From Chthonomonas sp. UBA2387 (GTDB taxonomy: Bacteria > Armatimonadota > Fimbriimonadia > Fimbriimonadales > Fimbriimonadaceae), in NCBI GenBank assembly GCA_002343445.1, contig DDSP01000044.1, positions 1 to 12,858 of the forward strand: DNA of 12,858 nucleotides, given 5' to 3'. This document shows, in pieces, positions 6,097-11,809 of the stretch; position 1 is the stretch's first letter; the number at the start of each line of letters is the position of its first letter. The position numbers and the translations under genes were made by a program. The notes beneath the pieces were generated by a model, which did no database searches, had not been told where the DNA came from, and worked only from the letters and a program-made list of their open reading frames with translations.

Positions 6097-7392
6097 TTAT
6101 CGGGCCGGTGAGCCCGTTGCGCCATAGATACGCCCCGACGACTCCTTGAGTTGCGCCTCGGTCCACCGCTTGACCTCGTCGAGCTTGACTTTCGCGCACC
6201 GGTCGGCGAATTCGTCGGCGCTCCAAAGCTCCCCGGTGTTCTCGAACCAGAGCGCCGCCAAGAGTGCGCGTCCCACAAGCGAGGCCATGTCGGCTCGTCC
6301 CGAGGACCCGAGCTGGAGAGGCGACGGCACCCGACCCCAGGCCGCCAAACGAGCCATCGCAAGGGCACGCTTCAACGTGGATTCGTCCCACGCAGCGACA
6401 TCCAGAAGCAGGGCCTGTCTGAGCGCCTCGGCGTCCGGCCCCTCGGTGCCAGGCGCCTGCTGGACCACGCTACGGAGCCGCCACCGATTGCCCTCCATCT
6501 GGAGGAACGCCTCTTGGCGGTAGCTCCAGGCGTGGCGCTCGCGCACCACTCGAAACATCGTGCTGTCCTTGCCGCCGCCGAGCGCCAGGGCCGCGACACA
6601 CGCGACCGGCCACTCGTTGCGCGGATCGAAAGGGCGGCCCAAGAGGTCCACGTATCGGCCCTGCGGGAACCAGGTGCGTTGTACGGAGTCGAACGTCCAT
6701 CGCCGCACTGGTCCGGCCGTCCAGCCTGCGAACCGGGCGGCCACGCGGGCTGCGGCGCTGCGTGGCTCGTGCGCGCCCGCCACCACCAGGAGCGTCCGCT
6801 CGGGACGCAGGATGGCTTGGGCCAGTTCGCGAATCTCGCGCGGTTGCACGCTCGCCCAATCGTAGCGGCGGCCGACCAGCGCTTTGCTCCACTCGGTGGG
6901 CTCGACGAGCGTGCGCGCCTCGATGCTCGCCCGGATGGCGGCATCCTCCAACAGAGGTTTGCGAAGGGCGTCGGCCAACACCATCAGGGCGTTGTCCCAC
7001 GCGTCCACGGGCACCTCGGCCCTTAGGTGAAGGGTGCCCGGTGTCGTGAAGCCCCGGAGCGGCGAGCCAAGCGCCCCGGTCATCCGCCGAACGGTGATCC
7101 GCGGGTAGGCCTCGGAGCCTTGACTCAGGACGTCCGCCAGGATCTCCGCTCGGGCGCGGTAGTGGTCGCTCATCTCCGGCAGCGAGATCGCCGCGTGAAC
7201 GACCACTGAATCGGCCTCGGCGTCGTGGAGTTCGAGGGTACGGACTTGGGAGTTTTGACCACCCCGGCCTATCGGCCACCCCTCCAGAGGAGGGGAATCT
7301 GCGGTGGCCCCGGTGGCGATGGATGCAGCAATGAGGGTGACCACCCCGGCCTGACGGCCACCCCTCCAAACGAGGGGAATGGAGAACGTCAT
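6097..7392 (-). CDS. Exported M16-family peptidase-like protein, non-catalytic partner
   Basis: This 431-residue protein has the M16B fold style (VVVHAAISLPEM..., then LHLRAEVPVDAWDNALMVLADALRKPLL, and later LRPERTLLVVAGAHE) but no HxxEH zinc motif. The equivalent stretch near 78-90 reads HYRARAEILADVL. M16 enzymes often work as one catalytic and one inactive subunit, and the preceding gene encodes the catalytic form, so this is the likely inactive partner. The start at ATG 7390-7392 shares ATGA with the preceding stop. The signal peptide is odd: repeat copy D encodes IPLVWRGGRQAGVV (residues 5-18) and copy C encodes residues 32-45, with the hydrophobic core TLIAASIATGATA between them. Cleavage is probably after ATA or nearby. 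Confidence 0.82.
   Translation of the reverse strand: MTFSIPLVWRGGRQAGVVTLIAASIATGATADSPPLEGWPIGRGGQNSQVRTLELHDAEADSVVVHAAISLPEMSDHYRARAEILADVLSQGSEAYPRITVRRMTGALGSPLRGFTTPGTLHLRAEVPVDAWDNALMVLADALRKPLLEDAAIRASIEARTLVEPTEWSKALVGRRYDWASVQPREIRELAQAILRPERTLLVVAGAHEPRSAAARVAARFAGWTAGPVRRWTFDSVQRTWFPQGRYVDLLGRPFDPRNEWPVACVAALALGGGKDSTMFRVVRERHAWSYRQEAFLQMEGNRWRLRSVVQQAPGTEGPDAEALRQALLLDVAAWDESTLKRALAMARLAAWGRVPSPLQLGSSGRADMASLVGRALLAALWFENTGELWSADEFADRCAKVKLDEVKRWTEAQLKESSGRIYGATGSPAR
7257..7298 (+). repeat. Double-hairpin repeat, copy C
   Basis: This 42-base copy starts GACCACCCC, then has GGCC/GGCC around TATC (7266-7277) and the CCCCTCC/GGAGGGG perfect 7-base-pair stem around AGA (7279-7295), and ends AAT. 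It lies inside the M16 partner gene and is read on the opposite strand as DSPPLEGWPIGRGG, just after the predicted signal-peptide core. Confidence 0.85.
7339..7380 (+). repeat. Double-hairpin repeat, copy D
   Basis: This 42-base copy starts GACCACCCC, then has GGCC/GGCC around TGAC (7348-7359) and CCCCTCC/CGAGGGG around AAA (7361-7377; one mismatch closes the loop), and ends AAT. On the minus strand it encodes IPLVWRGGRQAGVV right after the start codon of the M16 partner. It is 82 bases from copy C, so the two copies are read in different frames. Confidence 0.85.
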
Positions 7393-8630
7393 CGCCCCAC
7401 CCCGACCACGGTCACGCCGCGATCCTTGCCGAAGGCGCGAAGGCCTTCCTTGAACTGCTCGAACGTCATCGCCTGAATCCTGCGGACCGAGTCTTCCGGC
7501 TTCGCACCACGCGATTGGACGGCATACAGTCCGCGAAGATACGCCACCCCTGCCGGCGAACGCAATTGGTTGGCGTACCACGCTTGACCCAGTTCCCAAC
7601 CGGTGCGGAACAGGCGCGCCTCGTCGTTGGGGCTTAGCCCGTCGGCGATGGCACCGAGACCGTGTCGCTGGTCGTCGCGTCCCCAGGTCACCACGGCGGG
7701 TTCGGCGCTGGGCACGAAGCTGACGAAGCTGCGCGGCACCTCGGTCGCCAGGGCCAAGGCAGCCGCAAGCGCCCAATGCGTCTCGTCGCGCGCAAAGCCC
7801 TGAGTGATCGCGGCCCGCGCTTCGCCGAAGCACGCCTCGTCTTCGACACGGCTTGCTTCACCTGCCAACGGTTCGCTGGCAAGCCGCTCACCCGGCTTGG
7901 GAGCGGTAGCCAGCAAGGCCACGGCCTGAGCTGTCGTTGCGTCCAGGTCTACTGGCCCCGCCACGACAAGGGCCAGATTGGGCTCGGCGAAATGGGCTCG
8001 ATGGAGGGCCTTCAGGGATTCGGGAGTCGCCCCGGACATCGCGGTCAGCGTGCCCCATGCGTCCAGCCCACGTTGTCCGAACGCGGCACGCCATGCCGCC
8101 GCCGCCAAAGCCTCCGCCCCGTCGCGCAACGCAAACTCGTGGCGCATGATGCGCAACTCGTGTTCGATGCGTTCCTTGGTGGGTTCGAAGCCTTTCAGCA
8201 ACCCGGCGATTTCTTGAAACGCGCGGCCTTCTTTGCCGGGGGGACACCGGAATTGGAAGTGCATCGCGAAGCGAAACGTCTGGGCCGTGAGCGTGATGCC
8301 CTCGGTTTCCAGGCGTCGGTCCAGTTGGCCGTCGCCTCGGGCGAGCAAGTGCTCCATCAGGTGCCGGTGACCGTGGGTGGTGGGGGTCTCGGCGACATCG
8401 CGCGAGGACGCCCAAAGGCTGACCACGACCTCTTTGGCGTCAGGCATGTGTTCGACCCAAACCACGCTTCCCGCCTCGGTTTCCGTGCGGAGGCGCGGCG
8501 CGCCTGGGTCGGTGCCTTGGGCAGTTCCCGTCGCGGCCATCAGGCAAACCGTTGCGACGACAAGCGCTCTGGAGGGACCCGCTCCGTCGGGTCCAAACAA
8601 GGGCACGACGGAGCGTGCCCCTCCAGGCAC
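7389..8630 (-). CDS. Exported M16-family zinc metallopeptidase, catalytic subunit
   Basis: This predicted secreted or envelope peptidase of the M16B (insulinase/processing-peptidase) family has 413 residues with this start. The zinc motif HxxEH is present as HLMEH (His90, Glu93, His94), followed by LDRRLETEGITLTAQT. A downstream glutamate, the third ligand, is probably Glu165 in RIMRHEFALR. A signal-peptide core (RALVVATVCLMAATGTAQG) precedes the domain. The start is uncertain. GTG 8630 has AAGGGG just upstream and lies beyond the SDR stop. GTG 8657 is in frame but overlaps the SDR gene by 20 bases without a ribosome site. GTG 8606 is also possible. The first 20 or so codons come from a hairpin repeat. 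The stop shares ATGA with the non-catalytic M16 gene. Confidence 0.85.
   Translation of the reverse strand: MPGGARSVVPLFGPDGAGPSRALVVATVCLMAATGTAQGTDPGAPRLRTETEAGSVVWVEHMPDAKEVVVSLWASSRDVAETPTTHGHRHLMEHLLARGDGQLDRRLETEGITLTAQTFRFAMHFQFRCPPGKEGRAFQEIAGLLKGFEPTKERIEHELRIMRHEFALRDGAEALAAAAWRAAFGQRGLDAWGTLTAMSGATPESLKALHRAHFAEPNLALVVAGPVDLDATTAQAVALLATAPKPGERLASEPLAGEASRVEDEACFGEARAAITQGFARDETHWALAAALALATEVPRSFVSFVPSAEPAVVTWGRDDQRHGLGAIADGLSPNDEARLFRTGWELGQAWYANQLRSPAGVAYLRGLYAVQSRGAKPEDSVRRIQAMTFEQFKEGLRAFGKDRGVTVVGVGR
8569..8626. repeat. Paired inverted hairpin element in the M16 leader
   Basis: Two 24-base units (8571-8594 and 8601-8624) lie in inverted orientation, separated by 6 bases. Each folds into a 7-base-pair hairpin: GGACCCG/CGGGTCC with loop CTCCGT, and GGGCACG/CGTGCCC with loop ACGGAG. 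The loops are reverse complements. An outer 8-base arm pair, CTGGAGGG and CCCTCCAG, encloses the element. Read as one unit type, the two copies differ at two stem pairs, both compensatory (A-T to G-C and C-G to A-T). The element lies in the coding start of the M16 peptidase, just after the SDR gene. There is no T-run, so a classical terminator is unlikely. Confidence 0.8.
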
Positions 8631-8637
8631 ACGCCCC

Positions 8638-9381
8638 TTAGTGGAAATAGCTCGCACCGTTGATGTCGATGATGTGGCCGCTCAGGTAGGACGCCTCGTC
8701 GCTCAGCAGAAACGCCACGGCAGAAGAACAATCGTCGGGTGTCGCCATGCGGCCGACGGGGATCGTGGCGAGAATCTCCGGCAGACGAGACTCCATGCCG
8801 TCGCGCACCATCGCCGTATCCACCCAGCCTGGAGCGATACCGAACACCTGGATGTTGTTGGGGGCCAGCTCGACGGCCAACGACCGCGTCATGTTGGCCA
8901 TGGCCGCCTTGGAAGCCGCGTAGAGCGAAGCGCTGGCTTCGCCCTTGAACCCGACGCGGCTGGCCACGTTGCAGACCTTGCCTCCACCCTTGGTCACGAA
9001 GTGGCGCGCCGCGGCGCGGGTCAGCAGCGCCGACGCCTCGAAGTTGATCGCAAACGTCTTGTGCAGGTTGGCTGCGAACTTGGCGTCGCTCTCTTCCAAG
9101 ATGGACATGGGCAGGTAGACGCCCGCGTTGTTGACCAGCGCCTCGACCGGCCCATCCGCCAGCGCGGCCTGGAACAGTTGGGACGCCGCACCCGGTTGCG
9201 AAAGGTCGGCCTGATAGACGCCCTTGCATGCGCTGCCCAACAACTTCTCGACTTCGCGCCCGCGTCGCTCGTGGGTGGAAAAGTGAACGGCAACGGTCCA
9301 ACCATCCCGCGCCAAGCGAAGCGCGATCGCGCGACCGATGCCTCGGGAGGACCCGGTGACCAAAACCCTCTTGGAACTCAT
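8638..9381 (-). CDS. Short-chain dehydrogenase/reductase (SDR) oxidoreductase
   Basis: This is an NAD(P)-dependent oxidoreductase of the classical SDR type, 247 residues, cytoplasmic. The cofactor loop is TGSSRGIG (residues 9-16), with NNAG at 84-87 and a complete catalytic tetrad: Asn113, Ser141, Tyr154 and Lys158 (YAASK). PGWVDTAM and the C-terminal LSGHIIDINGASYFH are typical of FabG-like reductases, but the substrate cannot be read from the sequence. The ATG at 9379-9381 puts the nucleotide-binding strand at the usual position; in-frame upstream starts would add an unlikely tail. It leads the minus-strand block, and its stop lies just before the M16 peptidase start. Confidence 0.92.
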   Translation of the reverse strand: MSSKRVLVTGSSRGIGRAIALRLARDGWTVAVHFSTHERRGREVEKLLGSACKGVYQADLSQPGAASQLFQAALADGPVEALVNNAGVYLPMSILEESDAKFAANLHKTFAINFEASALLTRAAARHFVTKGGGKVCNVASRVGFKGEASASLYAASKAAMANMTRSLAVELAPNNIQVFGIAPGWVDTAMVRDGMESRLPEILATIPVGRMATPDDCSSAVAFLLSDEASYLSGHIIDINGASYFH

Positions 9382-9389
9382 TGCTCTCA

Positions 9390-9395
9390 AGTTTA
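9390..9395 (-). promoter_or_regulatory. Candidate -10 box (TAAACT) before the SDR gene
   Basis: On the minus strand TAAACT ends eight bases before the SDR ATG. A short GAGAG lies between and could serve as a weak ribosome site if the transcript starts earlier. It sits in the 58-base divergent region shared with the phosphohexomutase gene. There is no clear -35 box. Confidence 0.35.
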
Positions 9396-9426
9396 GCCGC
9401 TCCATCCGGTCGGAGTGCGGCGGTGC

Positions 9427-9432
9427 TAGACT
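9427..9432 (+). promoter_or_regulatory. Candidate -10 box (TAGACT) before the phosphohexomutase gene
   Basis: TAGACT ends seven bases before the ATG at 9440, with no Shine-Dalgarno between, so a leaderless transcript is plausible. It lies in the same 58-base divergent region as the SDR box. Confidence 0.4.
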
Positions 9433-9439
9433 GCACGTC

Positions 9440-11065
9440 ATGGGTACGCCGGGACGTTGGCTGCAGTCGTATTCGGGGGTCCGGGCCAAGATCGGCCCCG
9501 GCTCCAAGGTGTTGCTCGAAGACGAGTTGTTCGCCTTCCGGCACGCCTATTGCTACGCCGTTTCGCGCCTCCAGGCCAACCCCGCGCCAGAGGCCCGCAT
9601 CGTGCTCGCGCGCGACCCGCGCCCGACCGGCGAGCAACTGCTCGACGCCCAAGCCGAAGGCATCGCGTGTGCGTTCCGCGACCTCGGGGTGCGGCTGGAC
9701 CTCATCAACCTCGGCATCGTATCCACGCCGGTTTGGCAACATGCCGTGCGTCAGTTCCAAGCGCACGGCGGCGCGATGATCACGGCCAGCCACAATCCGC
9801 TCGACAACAACGGGTGGAAGTACGCCACCGGCATCGAGACGGTCGCCGTGGACCCCGCGCCCCCTGGCGCCTTGCTATCAGCCGCGGAGATGGGCCTGCT
9901 CATCCGCGCGGCCAACGCGTTCTCGCCCACCCCGCGCGACGAGCCAAGCGTCCCCGACGAGCGCCCAGACGCCCGCGAGGACGCCATCCACCGCTACGTC
10001 GAGTTCATCGCCGAGCACTACAACACGGACGTTCACAACGTCAAGGTGGTCCTCGACCCCAATGGCGGCGCGGCAAGCGGCATCGCCTCGCGGGTCTTCG
10101 AACGCCTGGGCGTGACCCCGGTGGTCCTGAACGACGAGCCGGGTCAGCCCGGCCACGTGATCGATGTCGAATCCACCTTGCCCGATGGGTCCCACGTGCT
10201 GGAGCCGCTGGCCGCGCGCGTTCGCGAGGAAGGGGCGTTGTTCGGCCTCGCCTACGACTTCGACGCCGACCGCGGCAACCTCACCTACGTAGACCGTGCG
10301 GGAAAGGCGGCGATTCCCTCGCCCCAAATGGCGGCCGCGATCAACGTGGCGATCGCGCTCAGCCTGCATCGGCGGGCGGGCGACACGCGTCCTCCTGCCG
10401 TCGTCGCCTCCGATGCAACGTCCTACCGAGTCCACGCCATCGCCGACCACTTCGGTGCCGAGGTGCACGAGGTCGAAACCGGCGAGATCAACGTCGTGAC
10501 CAAGATGCGCGACCTGGACGCCCTGGGCTACCGCACCGTGGTGGGTGTCGAGGGCCCTAACGGAGGCACGATCTTTGCGGGCACCACGTGCCGCGACGGT
10601 TCGTTGGTGGGTGCCGGCGCGCTGTTGGCTTGCGCCGACGATGGATTGAGGGCCATCGCCGCCGAAGCCCTCAAGGGCCAACTGGGTACCGGCTTGATCG
10701 GCTTTGTGGACCTCTTGCCCACCCAGCGGACGCTGGCCGCCAAGGGCGAAGCGCCCGGCGATTGGGAGGACGTGGTGGACCGGCTGGAATCCCGCTTCCC
10801 CGAGTTGTTCGTTCGGTTCCTCGCCCGGGATTGGGGCATGTTCACGTTCCACTACTCGTACACGCGCTACGTCGGCCGCGATCGGCCGCGCGGGAAGAGC
10901 TATGGGTGGAAGGTGCGCCTGGAATCGCCCAAGGGCCGAGGCTTCTTGTGGATTCGGGGTTCCAAGACCGAGCGGGGCGTGGTGCGGGTGGTGGCCGACG
11001 CGCCGACGTTGGTCCAAGCCGAGGCGCTGTTGAGCTTGGGCCAGAACTTGCTCGCGACGGATTGA
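9440..11065 (+). CDS. Alpha-D-phosphohexomutase family protein
   Basis: This enzyme interconverts sugar 1- and 6-phosphates (a phosphomannomutase, phosphoglucomutase or phosphoglucosamine mutase type; which one is not clear). The 541 residues contain the phosphoserine loop TASHNP with Ser117 and the metal loop DFDADR (Asp273, Asp275, Asp277, Arg278). The sugar-binding loop is EGPNGG (Glu371-Gly376), followed by CRDG. A phosphate-binding loop SKTERGVVRV is near the C-terminus. The protein is longer than the usual 450-470 residues, with proline-rich extra sequence around residues 135-175 and additions near 420-480. EGPNGG is closer to archaeal-type EGNGG loops than to the GEESGG of many phosphomannomutases. 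ATG 9440 is chosen because the protein then begins directly with the domain (SYSGVRAKIG). It stands alone as a single-gene plus-strand unit. Confidence 0.9.
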   Translation: MGTPGRWLQSYSGVRAKIGPGSKVLLEDELFAFRHAYCYAVSRLQANPAPEARIVLARDPRPTGEQLLDAQAEGIACAFRDLGVRLDLINLGIVSTPVWQHAVRQFQAHGGAMITASHNPLDNNGWKYATGIETVAVDPAPPGALLSAAEMGLLIRAANAFSPTPRDEPSVPDERPDAREDAIHRYVEFIAEHYNTDVHNVKVVLDPNGGAASGIASRVFERLGVTPVVLNDEPGQPGHVIDVESTLPDGSHVLEPLAARVREEGALFGLAYDFDADRGNLTYVDRAGKAAIPSPQMAAAINVAIALSLHRRAGDTRPPAVVASDATSYRVHAIADHFGAEVHEVETGEINVVTKMRDLDALGYRTVVGVEGPNGGTIFAGTTCRDGSLVGAGALLACADDGLRAIAAEALKGQLGTGLIGFVDLLPTQRTLAAKGEAPGDWEDVVDRLESRFPELFVRFLARDWGMFTFHYSYTRYVGRDRPRGKSYGWKVRLESPKGRGFLWIRGSKTERGVVRVVADAPTLVQAEALLSLGQNLLATD

Positions 11066-11131
11066 ACCTCACGGGACCTGTCGAGCTATTGCTTGCGCGA
11101 ACAGCGGGTGCCAACCCCACCGCGAACCTGG

Positions 11132-11386
11132 TCAGCGGACGGCGTCTTCCTCGTGCACGGGTTCGTTGGCTTTGGGCACCTTGACTCCGGTCGAGGCATC
11201 TAACGAGGGCGCCTGCTTCGCCTTCTGAGCCTCCATCAACACGCCCACGATCAGCAACGCCACTCCTCCCCCGCCGATCCACGGCAACAGATCCTTGATG
11301 TAGTTCAGCCCGATCGCGCCCAGATACATGAGCGCGGAAGCCACGATCACCAGCACACCGACGCGGATCAACAGGTTCTTCGGCAT
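11132..11386 (-). CDS. Small two-helix membrane protein, unknown function
   Basis: This 84-residue protein has two hydrophobic segments (about 8-29 and 32-51) joined by a short turn with KD, and a hydrophilic, mixed-charge C-terminal tail (52-84). I recognise no family. The start at ATG 11384-11386 has an AGAGGA ribosome site about six bases upstream. It lies 14 bases behind the pterin dehydratase gene and is probably co-transcribed with it. It converges on the phosphohexomutase gene, leaving 66 bases between the stops, where I see no convincing terminator. Confidence 0.75.
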   Translation of the reverse strand: MPKNLLIRVGVLVIVASALMYLGAIGLNYIKDLLPWIGGGGVALLIVGVLMEAQKAKQAPSLDASTGVKVPKANEPVHEEDAVR

Positions 11387-11400
11387 TTACGTCCTCTCTC

Positions 11401-11706
11401 TCATGATACAGGACCGCGCAAGCGTTCGATGCGTTCGGCCAACTCGAAGTCGAAGGCGGTGAGGCCGCCCGAGTCGTGCGTGATCGTGGACACCGTCACC
11501 CGTCGGTACCCGATCAGCAGGTCCGGATGGTGGTTGAGTTGCTCTGCCACCCACGCGACCGCCGAGGCGAACGATGCGCCGGACAGGTAGTCCGCGAACT
11601 CGAACGTCTTCACCAGCGCTCCCTGATGCGTCCCCCAACCAGGCAGACTGGGCAGTCGGGCTTCGACGGCATCGGCGGGCAAAAGCGCGTACGTGAGTTC
11701 GGTCAT
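11401..11706 (-). CDS. Pterin-4a-carbinolamine dehydratase (4a-hydroxytetrahydrobiopterin dehydratase)
   Basis: This 101-residue protein has the normal length for the family, which dehydrates 4a-hydroxytetrahydropterin to the quinonoid dihydropterin so that the cofactor of aromatic amino acid hydroxylases can be recycled. The signature is present: FEFADYLSGASFASAVAWVAEQLNHH, then PDLLIGY, then VTVSTITHDSGGLTAFDFELA. Catalytic-type histidines are His59, His60 and His77. The start is ATG 11704-11706, with GAGGA a few bases upstream. No phenylalanine hydroxylase is in the window, so the physiological pterin pathway is unknown. It is divergent from pckA across 103 bases. Confidence 0.93.
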   Translation of the reverse strand: MTELTYALLPADAVEARLPSLPGWGTHQGALVKTFEFADYLSGASFASAVAWVAEQLNHHPDLLIGYRRVTVSTITHDSGGLTAFDFELAERIERLRGPVS

Positions 11707-11752
11707 GGTTCCTCGGTCCCTGAAGCATCGGTCGGTCCAAAGGTATCATGCC

Positions 11753-11794
11753 TCTATCCCGGGCCGATCGCATGCGATCCTCATTCTATCCGGG
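11753..11794. promoter_or_regulatory. Palindrome flanked by direct repeats upstream of pckA
   Basis: A perfect 14-base palindrome GATCGCATGCGATC lies at 11766-11779. It is flanked by near-identical direct repeats, TCTATCCCGGG (11753-11763) and TCTATCCGGG (11785-11794). The second repeat runs into the pckA ribosome site. The palindrome is centred about 37 bases before the pckA ATG, a position suited to a repressor or to a site in the 5' leader. The function is inferred. Confidence 0.4.
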
Positions 11795-11799
11795 AGGAG
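11793..11799 (+). promoter_or_regulatory. Shine-Dalgarno of pckA
   Basis: GGAGGAG lies about 10-12 bases before the ATG at 11810. It is the strongest ribosome site on the plus strand in the window and supports this start codon. It contrasts with the unit-leading genes that have none. Confidence 0.65.
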
Positions 11800-11809
11800 T
11801 CTTTTGCGG

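Noticed and set aside
8569..8640. Rho-independent terminator after the SDR gene
   Set aside because: The hairpins are strong but no T-run follows on the minus strand and the sequence is within the open frame of the next gene.
8540..9793. 417-codon minus-strand frame spanning the SDR gene in another phase
   Set aside because: The SDR frame has the full tetrad and normal length; the alternative is Arg/Gly-rich with no motif.
9878..11017. Minus-strand open frame of 379 codons opposite the phosphohexomutase
   Set aside because: The plus-strand protein has all catalytic loops; the antisense product is a composition artefact.
11066..11131. Terminator between the phosphohexomutase and the small membrane protein gene
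   Set aside because: Only an imperfect GC stem near 11104-11122 with no T-run on either strand; not strong enough to call.
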